This document shows, one piece after another, positions 9,768 to 21,444 of a stretch of 64,000 bases of DNA. The stretch's first letter is position 1. Every line of letters begins with the position of its first letter. The stretch covers positions 184,501-248,500 of the forward strand of contig JASJOG010000233.1 of assembly GCA_030142905.1 (NCBI GenBank), given 5' to 3'. The notes under the pieces were generated by a model. That model made no database searches. It was given only the letters and a program-made list of their open reading frames with translations, and had not been told where the DNA came from. The position numbers and the translations under genes were made by a program. The stretch comes from Heliopora coerulea (Eukaryota > Cnidaria > Anthozoa > Scleralcyonacea > Helioporidae).

Positions 9768-10216
9768 TTAGGTTAGGTTAATGTTAGGGTTAGGGTTAGA
9801 TTTAGGGTTAGGGTTAGGGTTAGGGTTAGGGTTAAGGTTAGGGTTAGGGTTAGGGTTAAGGTTAGGGTTAGTGTTAGTTTAGGGTTAGGGTTAGGGTTAG
9901 GGTAAGGGTTAGGTTTAGGTTTAGGGTTAGTGTTATGTTTCGGGTTAGCGTGATGGTTAGGGTTATGGTTAGGGTTAGGGTTAGGGTTAGGGTTAGGGTT
10001 AGAGTTAGGGTTAGTGTTAGTTTAGGGTTAGGGTTAGGGTTAGGGTAAGGGTTAGGGTTAGGTTTAGGGTTAGGGTTAGGGTTAGGGTAAGGGTTAGGGT
10101 TAGGATTAGGGTTAGGGTTATGGTTAGGGTTAGGGTTAGGGTTAGGGTTAGGTTAAGGTTAGGGTTAGTGTTAGTTTAGGGTTGGGTTAGGGTTAGGGTT
10201 AGGGTTAGGGTTAGGG
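9768..10216 (+). repeat. TTAGGG array T9 (family I)
   Basis: Has the TTTCGGGTTAGCG barcode but lacks the TTAAGGTTTGGG segment found in T3. It passes from GTGTTAGTTTAGGG almost directly to the right junction. Twin of T11. Confidence 0.95.
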
Positions 10217-11205
10217 ATTGGAGGCGAGTTTTTATCCAATTTAAGTGCACGAGATATCCTCGCGACAACTTAACGCTATCCATGAGGATGGATGTGCAGT
10301 GTTTCAATTCTATTTCAGAATCTTAGTCAGGGTATTATGAAACGATAACTTCACAATTAACCTACACTGCCGAAGTCAACTGAAAAATGTTGACTCGAGA
10401 GGGATTTGAACTCGCACTATCGGGATACCGGTCCACCGCTCTACCTGTTGAGCTATCGAGTCAAAAGGGATTGGAGTCGAGGTTTTATCCAATTAAAGTG
10501 CACGAGATATTCTCGCGACAACTTAACGCTATCCATGAGGATGGATGTGCAGTGTTTCAATTCTATTTCAGAATCTTCCTCAGGGTATTATGAAACGATA
10601 ATTTCACAATTAACCTACACTGCCGAAGTCAACTGAAAAATGTTGACTCGAGAGGGATTTGAACTCGCACTTTCGGGATACCGATCCGCCGCTCTACCTG
10701 TTGAGTTATCGAGTCAACAGGGATTGGAGGCGAGTTTTTATCCAATTAAAGTTCACGAGATATTCTCGCGACAACTTAACGCTATCCATGAGCATGGATG
10801 TGCAGTGTTTCAATTCTATTTCAGAATCTTCCTCAGGGTATTATGAAACGATAATTTCACAATTAACCTACACTGCCGAAGTCAACTGAAAAATGTTGAC
10901 TCGAGCGGGATTTGAACTCGCACCTTCGGGATACCGGTCCGCCGCTCTACCTGTTGAGCTATCGAGTCAACAGGGATTGGAGGCGAGTTTTTATCCAATT
11001 AAAGTTCACGAGATATTCTCGCGACCACTTAACGCTATCCATGAGGATGGATGTGCAGAGTTTCAATTCTATTTCAGAATCATATTCAGGGTATTATGAA
11101 ACGATAACTTCACAATTAACCTACACTTCCGAAGTCAACTGAAAAATGTTGACTCGAGCGGGATTTGAACTCGCACCTTCGGGATACCGGTCCGCCGCTC
11201 TACCT
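10217..11205 (-). repeat. 253-bp satellite block S10 (unit starts 10387, 10640, 10893, 11146)
   Basis: Three complete units and a head, near-identical to S12 and closely related to S4 and S36. Unit 10387 reads GTCGAGGTTTTATCC where others have GAGTTTTTATCC. Confidence 0.94.
10897..10968 (-). tRNA. tRNA-like element, consensus copy
   Basis: Identical in all stems and boxes to the copy at 3361-3432: perfect 7-bp acceptor extended to 11 bp by flanking TGTT/AACA, perfect A box, B box GTTCAAATC, T5 terminator at 10889-10893. Same weak anticodon arm with C33. Confidence 0.58.
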
Positions 11206-11878
11206 TTAGGTTAGGTTAATGTTAAGGTTAGGGTTAGATTTAGGGTTAGGGTTAGGGTTAGGGTTAGGGTTAGGGTTAGGGTTAGGGTTAGGGTTAGGGT
11301 TAGGGTTAGGGTTAGGGTTAGGGTTAGGGTTAGGGTTATGGTTAGGGTTAGGGTTAGGTTTAGGTTTAGGGTTAGGGTTAGGGTTAGGGTTAGGGTTAGG
11401 GTTAGGGTTAGGGTTAGGGTTAGGGTTAGGGTTAGGGTTAGGATTAGGGTTAGGCTTAGGGTTAGGGTTAGGGTTAGGGTTAGTGTTAGTTTAGGGTTAG
11501 GGTTAGGGTTAGGGTAAGGGTTAGGGTTAGGGTTAGGGTTAGGGTTAGGGTTAAGGTTAGGATTAGGGTTAGGGTTAGGGTTAAGGTTAGGGTTAGGGTT
11601 AGGGTTAAGGTTAGGGTTAGGGTTAGGGTTAGGGTAAGTGTAAGTTTAGGGTTAGGGTTATGGTTAGGGTAAGGGTTAGGGCTAGGTTTTGGGTTAGGGT
11701 TAGGGTTAGGGTTAGGGTTAGGGTAAGGGTTAGGATTAAGGTTAGGGTTAGGGTTAGAGTTAGGATTAGGGTTACGGTTAGGGTTAGGGTTAGTGTTAGG
11801 GTTAGGGTTAGGGTTAGGATGATGGTTAGGGTTAGGGTTAGGGTTAGGTTAGGGTTAGGGTTAGGGTTATGGTTAGGG
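11206..11878 (+). repeat. TTAGGG array T10 (I/II hybrid, duplication junction)
   Basis: Left part is like T12: family I start, then a long nearly perfect TTAGGG run, then TTATGG and TTTAGGTTTAGGG. From GGATTAGGGTTAGGCTTAGG (C at 11455) it follows T8. The switch at about 11,440 is the breakpoint of the 2,342-bp tandem duplication. Confidence 0.94.
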
Positions 11879-12108
11879 ATTAGAATCGAGTTTTTATCCA
11901 ATTTAAGTGCACGAGATATTCTCGCGACAACTTAACGCTATCCATGAGGCTGGATGTGCAGTGTTTCAATTCTATTTCATAATCTTCCTCAGGGTATTAT
12001 GAAACGATAACTTCACAAGTAACTTACACTGCCGAAGTTAACTGAAAAAGGTTGACTCGAGCGGGATTTGAACTCGCACCTTCGGGATACCGGTCCGCCG
12101 CACTACCT
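11879..12108 (-). repeat. 253-bp satellite block S11 (unit start 12049)
   Basis: Single split unit, twin of S9 including GAAGTTAACTG. Confidence 0.93.
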
Positions 12109-12558
12109 TTAGGTTAGGTTAATGTTAGGGTTAGGGTTAGATTTAGGGTTAGGGTTAGGGTTAGGGTTAGGGTTAAGGTTAGGGTTAGGGTTAGGGTTAA
12201 GGTTAGGGTTAGTGTTAGTTTAGGGTTAGGGTTAGGGTTAGGGTAAGGGTTAGGTTTAGGTTTAGGGTTAGTGTTATGTTTCGGGTTAGCGTGATGGTTA
12301 GGGTTATGGTTAGGGTTAGGGTTAGGGTTAGGGTTAGGGTTAGAGTTAGGGTTAGTGTTAGTTTAGGGTTAGGGTTAGGGTTAGGGTAAGGGTTAGGGTT
12401 AGGTTTAGGGTTAGGGTTAGGGTTAGGGTAAGGGTTAGGGTTAGGATTAGGGTTAGGGTTATGGTTAGGGTTAGGGTTAGGGTTAGGGTTAGGTTAAGGT
12501 TAGGGTTAGTGTTAGTTTAGGGATAGGGTTAGGGTTAGGGTTAGGGTTAGGGTTAGGG
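12109..12558 (+). repeat. TTAGGG array T11 (family I)
   Basis: Twin of T9. It keeps GGGATAGGG near its end where T9 reads GGGTTGGG. Confidence 0.95.
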
Positions 12559-13547
12559 ATTGGAGGCGAGTTTTTATTCAATTTAAGTGCACGAGATATC
12601 CTCGCGACAACTTAACGCTATCCATGAGGATGGATGTGCAGTGTTTCAATTCTATTTCAGAATCTTAGTCAGGGTATTATGAAACGATAACTTCACAATT
12701 AACCTACACTGCCGAAGTCAACTGAAAAATGTTGACTCGAGAGGGATTTGAACTCGCACTATCGGGATACCGGTCCACCGCTCTACCTGTTGAGCTATCG
12801 AGTCAAAAGGGATTGGAGTCGAGGTTTTATCCAATTAAAGTGCACGAGATATTCTCGCGACAACTTAACGCTATCCATGAGGATGGATGTGCAGTGTTTC
12901 AATTCTATTTCAGAATCTTCCTCAGGGTATTATGAAACGATAATTTCACAATTAACCTACACTGCCGAAGTCAACTGAAAAATGTTGACTCGAGAGGGAT
13001 TTGAACTCGCACTTTCGGGATACCGATCCGCCGCTCTACCTGTTGAGTTATCGAGTCAACAGGGATTGGAGGCGAGTTTTTATCCAATTAAAGTTCACGA
13101 GATATTCTCGCGACAACTTAACGCTATCCATGAGCATGGATGTGCAGTGTTTCAATTCTATTTCAGAATCTTCCTCAGGGTATTATGAAACGATAATTTC
13201 ACAATTAACCTACACTGCCGAAGTCAACTGAAAAATGTAGACTCGAGCGGGATTTGAACTCGCACCTTCGGGATACCGGTCCGCCGCTCTACCTGTTGAG
13301 CTATCGAGTCGACAGGGATTGGAGGCGAGTTTTTATCCAATTAAAGTTCACGAGATATTCTCGCGACCACTTAACGCTATCCATGAGGATGGATGTGCAG
13401 AGTTTCAATTCTATTTCAGAATCATATTCAGGGTATTATGAAACGATAACTTCACAATTAACCTACACTTCCGAAGTCAACTGAAAAATGTTGACTCGAG
13501 CGGGATTTGAACTCGCACCTTCGGGATACCGGTCCGCCGCTCTACCT
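12559..13547 (-). repeat. 253-bp satellite block S12 (unit starts 12729, 12982, 13235, 13488)
   Basis: Twin of S10. Unit 13235 has TGTAGACTCG and TCGAGTCGACA. Neither change falls within the 7 acceptor pairs. Confidence 0.94.
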
Positions 13548-14245
13548 TTAGGTTAGGTTAATGTTAGGGTTAGGGTTAGATTTAGGGTTAGGGTTAGGGT
13601 TAGGGTTAGGGTTAGGGTTAGGGTTAGGGTTAGGGTTAGGGTTAGGGTTAGGGTTAGGGTTAGGGTTAGGGTTAGGGTTAGGGTTAGGGTTAGGGTTAGG
13701 GTTAGGGTTATGGTTAGGGTTAGGGTTAGGTTTAGGTTTAGGGTTAGGGTTAGGGTTAGGGTTAGGGTTAGGGTTAGGGTTAGGGTTAGGGTTAGGGTTA
13801 GGGTTAGGGTTAGGGTTAGGGTTAGGGTTAGGGTTAGGGTTATGGTTAGGGTTAGGGTTAGGTTTAGGTTTAGGGTTAGGGTTAGGGTTAGGGTTAGGGT
13901 TAGGGTTAGGGTTAGGGTTAGGGTTAGGGTTAGGGTTAGGGTTAGGGTTAGGGTTAGGGTTAGGGTTAGGGTTAGGGTTAGGGTTAGGGTTAGGGTTAGG
14001 GTGAATGTTAGGGTTATGGTAAGGGTTAGGGTTGGGGTTAGGGTAGGGGTTAGTGTTAGTTTAGGGATAAGGTTAGGGTTAGGTTAAGGGTTAGGATTAG
14101 GTGTAGAGTTAGGGTTTGGGTTAGGGTTAGGGTTAGGATTAGGGTTAGGGTTAGGGTTAGGGTTAGGGTTAGGGTTAGGGTGATGATTAGGGTTAGGGTT
14201 AGTGTTAGTTTAGGGTTAGGGTTAGGGTTAGGGTTAGGGTTAGGG
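13548..14245 (+). repeat. TTAGGG array T12 (family I), longest canonical telomeric runs
   Basis: Holds three long uninterrupted TTAGGG runs (about 13,580-13,708, 13,740-13,850 and 13,870-14,002) separated by two copies of the same interruption: TTATGG, two TTAGGG, then TTTAGGTTTAGGG. T10 and T36 have only one copy, so the interruption and adjoining run were duplicated here. The right part carries GGGTGAATG, GGGGTTAGGG and TGATGATTAGG. Confidence 0.95.
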
Positions 14246-14981
14246 ATTGGAGGCGAGTTTTTATCCAATTTAAGTGCACGAGATATTCTCGCGACAACTT
14301 AACGCTATCCATGAGAATGGATGTGCAGTGTTTCAATTCTATTTCAGAATCTTCCTCAGGGTATTATGAAACGATAACTTCACAATTAACCTACACTGCC
14401 GAAGTCAACTGAAAAATGTTGACTCGAGCGGGATTTCAACTCGCACCTTCGGGATATTGGTCCACCGATCTACCTGTTGAGCTATCAAGCCCACAGGGAT
14501 TGGATGCGAGTTTTTATCGAATTTAAGTGCACGAGATATTCTCGCGACAACTTAACGCTATCCATGAGGATGGATGTGCAGTGTTTCAATTCTATTTCAG
14601 AATCATCCTCAGGGTATTATGAAACGATAACTTCACAATTAACCTACACTGCCGAAGTCAACTGAAAAATGTTGACTCGAGCGGGATTTGAACTCGCAAA
14701 TTTGGGATACCGGTCCGCCGCTCGAGCTGTCGAGCTATCGAGTCCACAGGGATTGGAGGCGAGTTTTTATCCTATTGAAGTGCAAGAGATATTCTCAAGA
14801 GAACTTAACGCTATCCATGAGGATGGATGTGCAGTGTTTCAATTCTATTTCAGAATCATATTCAGGGTATTATGAAACGATAACTTCACAATTAACGTAC
14901 ACTACCGAAGTCAAATGAAAAATGTTGACTCGAGCGGGATTTGAACTCGCACCTTCGGGATACCGTTCCGCCGCTCTACCT
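14246..14981 (-). repeat. 253-bp satellite block S13 (unit starts 14416, 14669, 14922)
   Basis: Two complete units and a head. Unit 14416 is the divergent subtype with GATTTCAACTCGC, ATATTGG and ATCAAGCCC. Unit 14669 has CTCGAGCTGTCGAGC in place of CTCTACCTGTTGAGC, breaking the A box. Confidence 0.93.
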
Positions 14982-15152
14982 TTAGGTTAGGTTAATGTTA
15001 GGGTTAGGGTTAGATTTAGGGTTAGGGTTAGGGTTAGGGTTAGGATTAGTGTTAGGGTTAGGGTTAGGGTTAGGGTGATGGTTAGGGTTAGGGTTAGTGT
15101 TAGGTTAGGGTTAGGGTTAGGGTTAGGGTTAGGGTTAGGGTTAGGGTTAGGG
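14982..15152 (+). repeat. TTAGGG array T13 (family I, short)
   Basis: Ends before ATTGCAGG, a spelling shared with T14 and T40. Confidence 0.95.
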
Positions 15153-15382
15153 ATTGCAGGCGAGTTTTTATCCAATTTTAGTGCACGAGATATCCTCGCG
15201 ACAACTTAACGCTATCCATGAGGATGGATGTGCAGTGTTTCAATTCTATTTCAGAATCTTAGTCAGGGTATTATGAAACGATAACTTCACAATTAACCTA
15301 CACTGCCGAAGTCAACTGAAAAATGTTGACTCGAGCGGGATTTGAACTCGCACCTTCGGGATACCGGTCCGCCTCTCTACCT
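15153..15382 (-). repeat. 253-bp satellite block S14 (unit start 15323)
   Basis: Single split unit. The head ends CCTCTCTACC. Confidence 0.93.
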
Positions 15383-15649
15383 TTTGGTTAGGTTAATGTT
15401 AGGGTTAGGGTTAGATTTAGGGTTAGGGTTAGGGTTAGGGTTAGGGTGATGGTTTGGTTTATGGTTAGGGTTAGGGTTAGGGTTAGGGTTAGGGTTAGTG
15501 TTAGTTTAGGGTTAGGGTTAGGGTTAGGGTAAGGGTTAGGGTTAGGTTTAGGGTTAGGGTTAGGGTTAGGGTTAGGGTTATGATTAGGGTTAGGGTGATG
15601 GTTAGGGTTAGGGTTAGGGTTAGGGTTAGGGTTAGGGTTAGGGTTAGGG
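15383..15649 (+). repeat. TTAGGG array T14 (family I variant)
   Basis: Left junction TTTTGGTTAGG rather than TTTAGGTTAGG, shared only with T24. Contains GGTTTGGTTTATGG, also in T26. Confidence 0.94.
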
Positions 15650-16385
15650 ATTGCAGGCGAGTTTTTATCCAATTTAAGTGCACGAGATATTCTCGCGACA
15701 ACTTAACGCTATCCATGAGTATGGATGTGCAGTGTTTCAATTCTATTTCAGAATCTTCCTAAGGGTATTATGAAACGATAACTTCAAAATTAACCTACAC
15801 TGCCGAAGTCAACTGAAAAATGTTGACTCGAGCGGGATTTGAACTCGAACCTTCGGGATACCGGTCCGCAGCTCTACTTGTTGAGCTATCGAGTTCACAG
15901 GGATTGGAGGCGAGTTTTTATCCAATTTAAGTGCACGAGATATTCTCGAGAGAACTTAACGCTATCCATGAAGATGGATGTGCAGTGTTTCAATTCTATT
16001 TCAGAATCATCGTCAGGGTATTATAAAACGATAACTTCACAATTAACCTACACTGCCGAAGTCAACTTAAAAATGTTGACTTGAGCGGGATTTGAAATCG
16101 CACTTTCGGGATACCGGCCAGCCGCTCTACCCGTTGAGCTATCGAGTCCACAGGGATTGGAGGCGAGTTTTTATCCAATTTAAGTGCAAGAGATATTCTC
16201 GAGAGAACTTAACGCTATCCAAGAGGATGGATGTGCAGTGTTTCAATTCTATTTCAGAATCATATTCAGGGTATTATGAAACGATAACTTCACAATTAAC
16301 GTACACTGCCGAAGTCAACTGAAAAATGTTGACTCGAGCGGGATTTGAACTCGCACCTTCGGGATACCGGTCCGCCTCACTACCT
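15650..16385 (-). repeat. 253-bp satellite block S15 (unit starts 15820, 16073, 16326)
   Basis: Two complete units and a head. Private variants TTCAAAATTAACC, ACTTGTTGAGC and TTATAAAACG. Confidence 0.93.
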
Positions 16386-16882
16386 TTAGGTTAGGTTAAT
16401 GTTAGGGTTAGGGTTAGATTTAGGGTTAGGGTTAGGGTTAAGGTTAGGGTTAGGGTTAGGGTTAAGGTTAGGGTTAGTGTTAGTTTAGGGTTAGGGTTAG
16501 GGTTAGGGTAAGGGTTAGGTTTAGGTTTAGGGTTAGTGTTATGTTTCGGGTTAGCGTGATGGTTAGGGTTATGGTTAGGGTTAGGGTTAGGGTTAGGGTT
16601 AGGGTTAGGGTTAGTGTTAGTTTAGGGTTAGGGTTATTGTTAGGGTAAGGGTTAGGGTTAGGGTTAGGGTAAGGGTTAGGGTTAGGATTAGGGTTAGGGT
16701 TAGGGTTAGGGTTAGGGTTAGGGTTAGGGTTAGGTTAGGGTTAGGGTTAGTGTTAGTTTAGGGATAGGGTTAGGGTAAGGGTTAGGATTAGGTTTAGGGT
16801 TAAGGTTTGGGTTAGGGTTAGGGTTAGGATTAGGGTTAGGGTTAGGGTTAGGGTTAGTGTTAGGTTAGGGTTAGGGTTAGGG
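16386..16882 (+). repeat. TTAGGG array T15 (family I)
   Basis: Has the TTTCGGGTTAGCG and TTAAGGTTTGGG barcodes. It lacks the GGTGATGG landmark normally just before the right junction. Confidence 0.95.
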
Positions 16883-17112
16883 ATTGGAGGCGAGTTTTTA
16901 TCCAATTTAAGTGCAATAGATATTCTCGCGACAACTTAACGCTATCCAAGAGGATGGATGTGCAGTGTTTCAATTCTTTTTCAGAATCATATTCAGGGTA
17001 TTATGAAACGATAACTTCACAATTAACGTACACTGCCGAAGTCAACTGAAAAATGTTGACTCGAGCGGGATTTGAACTCGCACCTTCGGGATACCGGTCC
17101 GCCTCACTACAT
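16883..17112 (-). repeat. 253-bp satellite block S16 (unit start 17053)
   Basis: Single split unit with GTGCAATAG in the tail and CACTACATTTAGG at the array junction, one base off the usual CTACCTTTAGG. Confidence 0.93.
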
Positions 17113-17539
17113 TTAGGTTAGGTTAATGTTAGGGTTAGGGTTAGATTTAGGGTTAGGGTTAGGGTTAGGGTTAGGGTTAAGGTTAGGGTTAGGGTTAGGG
17201 TTAAGGTTAGGGTTAGTGTTAGTTTAGGGTTAGGGTTAGGGTTATGGTAAGGGTTAGGGTTAGGGTTAGGGTTAGGGTTAGGGTTAGTGTTAGTTTAGGG
17301 TTAGGGTTATTGTTAGGGTAAGGGTTAGGGTTAGGTTTAGGGTTAGGGTTAGGGTTAGGATTAGGGTTAGAGTTAGTGTTAGTTTAGGGATAGGGTTAGG
17401 GTTAGGGTAAGGGTTAGGATTAGGTTTAGGGTTAAGGTTTGGGTTAGGGTTAGGGTTAGGATTAGGGTTAGGGTTAGGGTTAGGGTTAGGGTTAGGGTGA
17501 TGGTTAGGGTTAGGGTTAAGGTTAGGGTTAGGGTTAGGG
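17113..17539 (+). repeat. TTAGGG array T16 (family I)
   Basis: Lacks the TTTCGGGTTAGCG segment and goes straight to GTGTTAGTTTAGGG and TTATTGTTAGGG. Related to T50. Confidence 0.95.
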
Positions 17540-18528
17540 ATTGGAGGCGAGTTTTTATCCAATTTAAGTGCACGAGATATCCTCGCGACAACTTAACGCT
17601 ATCCATGAGGATGGATGTGCTGTGTTTCAATTCTTTTTCAGAATCTTAGTCAGGGTATTATGAAACGATAACTTCACAATTAACCTACACTGCCGAAGTC
17701 AACTGAAAAATGTTGACTCGAGAGGGATTTGAACTCGCACTATCGGGATACCGGTCCACCGCTCTACCTGTTGAGCTATCGAGTCAACAGGGATTGGAGG
17801 CGAGTTTTTATCCATTTTAAGTGCACGAGATATTCTCGCGACAACTTAGCGCTATCCATGAGAATGGATGTGCAGTGTTTCAATTCTGTTTCAGAATCTT
17901 CCTCAGGGTATTATGAAACGATAAGTTCACAATTAACCTTCACTGCCGAAGTCAACTGAAAAATGTTGACTCGAGCGGGATTTCAACTCGCACCTTCGGG
18001 ATATTGGTCCGCCGATCTACCTGTTGAGCTATCAAGCCCACAGGGATTGGATGCGAGTTTTTATCGAATTTAAGTGCACGAGATATTCTCGCGACAACTT
18101 AACGCTATCCATGAGGATGGATGTGCAGTGTTTCAATTCTATTTCAGAATAATCCTCAGGGTATTATGAAACGATAACTTCACAATTAACCTACACTGCC
18201 GAAGTCAACTGAAAAATGTTGACTCGAGCGGGATTTGAACTCGCAAATTCGGGATACCTGTCCGCCGCTCTACCTGTTGAGCTATCGAGTCCACAGGGAT
18301 TGGAGGCGAGTTTTTATCCTATTTAAGTGCAAGAGATATTCTCGAGAGAACTTAACGCTATCCATGAGGATGGATGTGCAGTGTTTCAATTCTATTTCAG
18401 AATCATATTCAGGGTATTATGAAACGATAACTTCACAATTAACGTACACTGCCGAAGTCAACTGAAAAATGTTGACTCGAGCGGGATTTGAACTCGCACC
18501 TTCGGGATACCGTTCCGCCGCTCTACCT
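17540..18528 (-). repeat. 253-bp satellite block S17 (unit starts 17710, 17963, 18216, 18469)
   Basis: Three complete units and a head. Unit 17963 is the divergent subtype (TTTCAACTCGC, ATATTGG, TCAAGCCC). Unit 18216 has ATACCTGTCC. Confidence 0.93.
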
Positions 18529-18693
18529 TTAGGTTAGGTTAATGTTAGGGTTAGGGTTAGATTTAGGGTTAGGGTTAAAGTTAGGGTTAGGATTAGGGTT
18601 AGGGTTAGGGTTAGGGTTAGGGTGATGGTTAGGGTTAGGGTTAGTGTTAGGTTAGGGTTAGGGTTAGGGTTAGGGTTAGGGTTAGGGTTAGGG
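18529..18693 (+). repeat. TTAGGG array T17 (family I, short)
   Basis: Short array with the TTAAAGTTAGGG variant also found in T19, T22, T23, T28, T37, T40, T45, T48, T49 and T53. Confidence 0.95.
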
Positions 18694-19935
18694 ATTGGAG
18701 GCGAGTTTTTATCCAATTTAAGTGCACGAGATATCCTCGCGACAACTTTACGCTATCCATGAGGATGGATGTGCAGTGTTTCAATTCTATTTCAGAATCT
18801 TAGACAGGGTATTATGAAACGATAACTTCACAATTAACCTACACTGCCGAAGTCAACTGAAAAATGTTGACTCGAGAGGGATTTGAACTCGCACTATCGG
18901 GATACCGGTCCGCCGCTCTACCTGTTGAGCTATCGAGTCAACAGGGATTGGAGGCGAGTTTTTATCCAATTAAAGTGCACGAGATATTCTCGCGACAACT
19001 TAACGCTATCCATGAGGATGGATGTGCAGTGTTTCAATTCTTTTTCAGAATCTTCCTCAGGGTATTATGAAACGATAACTTCACAATTAACCTACACTGC
19101 CGAAGTCAACTGAAAAATGTTGACACGAGAGGGATTTGAACTCGCACTATCGGGATACCGGTCCGCCGCTCTACCTGTTGAGCTATCGAGTCCACAGGGA
19201 TTGGAGGCGAGTTTTTATCCAATTTAAGTTAACGAGATATTCTCACGACAACTTAGCGCTATCCATGAGAATGGATGTGCAGTGTTTCAATTTTATTTCA
19301 GAATCTTCCTCAGGGTATTATGAAACGATAACTTCACAATTAACCTACACTGCCGAAGTCAACTGAAAAATGTTGACTCGAGCGGGATTTCAACTCGCAC
19401 CTTCGGGATATTGGTCCGCCGATCTACCTGTTGAGCTATCAAGCCCACAGGGATTGGATGCGAGTTTTTATCGAATTTAAGTGCACGAGATATTCTCGCG
19501 ACAACTTAACGCTATCCATGAGGATGGATGTGCAGTGTTTCAATTCTATTTCAGAATCATCCTCAGGGTATTATGAAACGATAACTTCACAATTAACCTA
19601 CACTGCCGAAGTCAACTGAAAAATGTTGACTCGATCGGGATTTGAAATCGCACTTTCGGGATACCGGCCAGCCGCTCTACCCGTTGAGCTATCGAGTCCA
19701 CAGGGATTGGAGGCGAGTTTTTATCCAATTTAAGTGCAAGAGATATTCTCGAGAGAACTTAACGCTATCCAAGAGGATGGATGTGCAGCGTTTCAATTCT
19801 ATTTCAGAATCATATTCAGGGTATTATGAAACGATAACTTCACAATTAACGTACACTGCCGAAGTCAACTGAAAAATGTTGACTCGAGCGGGATTTGAAC
19901 TCGCACCTTCGGGATACCGGTCCGCCTCACTACCT
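18694..19935 (-). repeat. 253-bp satellite block S18 (unit starts 18864, 19117, 19370, 19623, 19876)
   Basis: Four complete units and a head, in the order used again in S38 and S52: two GAGAGGG units, the TCAAGCCC subtype, then the GATCGGG / GGCCAGCCG type. Confidence 0.94.
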
Positions 19936-20325
19936 TTAGGTTAGGTTAATGTTAGGGTTAGGGTTAGATTTAGGGTTAGGGTTAGGGTTAGGGTTAGGGT
20001 TAAGGTTAGGGTTAGGGTTAGGGTTAAGGTTAGGGTTGGTGTTAGTTTAGGGTTAGGGTTAGGGTTAGGGTAAGGGTTAGGGTTAGGATTAGGGTTAGGG
20101 TTAGGGTTATGGTTAGGGTTAGGGTTAGGGTTAGGTTAGGGTTAGGGTTAGTGTTAGTTTAGGGATAGGGTTAGGGTTAGGGTAAGGGTTAGGATTAGGT
20201 TTAGGGTTAAGGTTTGGGTTAGGGTTAGGGTTAGGATTAGGGTTAGGGTTAGGGTTAGGGTGATGGTTAGGGTTAGGGTTAGTGTTAGGTTAGGGTTAGG
20301 GTTAAGGTTAGGGTTAGGGTTAGGG
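19936..20325 (+). repeat. TTAGGG array T18 (family I)
   Basis: Carries GGTTGGTGTTAG and TTAAGGTTTGGG. Closely related to T38 and T52. Confidence 0.95.
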
Positions 20326-21314
20326 ATTGGAGGCGAGTTTTTATCCAATTTAAGTGCACGAGATATCCTCGCGACAACTTAACGCTATCCATGAGGATGG
20401 ATGTGCAGTGTTTCAATTCTTTTTCAGAATCTTAGTCAGGGTATTATGAAACGATAACTTCACAATTAACCTACACTGCCGAAGTCAACTGAAAAATGTT
20501 GACTCGAGCGGGATTTGAACTCGCACTATCGGGATACCGGTCCGCCGTTCTACCTGTTGAGCTATCGAGTCAACAGGGATTGGAAGCGAGTTTTTATCCA
20601 ATTTAAGTGCACGAGATATTCTCGCGACAACTTAGCGCTATCCATGAGAATGGATGTGCAGTGTTTCAATTCTATTTCAGAATCTTCCTCAGGGTATTAT
20701 GAAACGATAACTTCACAATTAACCTACACTGCCGAAGTCAACTGAAAAATGTTGACTCGAGCGGGATTTCAACTCGCACCTTCGGGATATTGGTCCGCCG
20801 ATCTACCTGTTGAGCTATCAAGCCCACAGGGATTGGATGCGAGTTTTTATCGAATTTAAGTGCACGAGATATTCTCGCGACAACTTAACGCTATCCATGA
20901 GGATGGATGTGCAGTGTTTCAATTCTATTTCAGAATCATCCTCAGGGTATTATGAAACGATAACTTCACAATTAACCTACACTGCCGAAGTCAACTTAAA
21001 AATGTTGACTCGATCGGGATTTGAAATCGCACTTTCGGGATACCGGCCAGCCGCTCTACCCGTTGAGCTATCGAGTCCACAGGGATTGGAGGCGAGTTTT
21101 TATCCAATTTAAGTGCAAGAGATATTCTCGAGAGAACTTAACGCTATCCATGAGGATGGATGTGCAGTGTTTCAATTCTATTTCAGAATCATATTCAGGG
21201 TATTATGAAACGATAACTTCACAATTAACGTACACTGCCGAAGTCAACTGAAAAATGTTGACTCGAGCGGGATTTGAACTCGCACCTTCGGGATACCGTT
21301 CCGCCGCTCTACCT
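20326..21314 (-). repeat. 253-bp satellite block S19 (unit starts 20496, 20749, 21002, 21255)
   Basis: Three complete units and a head, same order as S39. Unit 20496 reads CCGTTCTACC, which mispairs the D stem. Confidence 0.94.
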
Positions 21315-21444
21315 TTAGGTTAGGTTAATGTTAGGGTTAGGGTTAGATTTAGGGTTAGGGTTAAAGTTAGGGTTAGGATTAGGGTTAGGGTTAGGGTTAG
21401 GGTTAGGGTTAAGGTTAGGGTTAGGGTTAGGGTTAGGGTTAGGG
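21315..21444 (+). repeat. TTAGGG array T19 (family I, second shortest complete)
   Basis: About 130 bp, with TTAAAGTTAGGG and no GGTGATGG landmark. Confidence 0.95.

Larger units (their letters stand above)
9100..11441. repeat. 2,342-bp tandem duplication, copy 1
   Basis: Landmarks repeat with offset 2,341-2,342: GGCTTAGGG C at 9113 and 11455, unit starts 10387/12729, 10640/12982 and 10893/13235, array starts 9768/12109. End points are approximate because they lie in TTAGGG sequence. The private variants GAATCG, GAAGTTAACTG and GGAGTCGAGG are shared by both copies, so the event is recent. Confidence 0.88.
11442..13783. repeat. 2,342-bp tandem duplication, copy 2
   Basis: Second copy, immediately following the first. 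Differences from copy 1 include TGTAGACTCG and GTCGACAGG in unit 13235, GGGATAGGG at about 12,520, and extra hexamers in the T12 run compared with T10. Confidence 0.85.

Noticed and set aside
10387..11205. CRISPR-like regular spacing
   Set aside because: The repeating element is the whole 253 bp with no unique spacers, and the context is eukaryotic telomere-like DNA.
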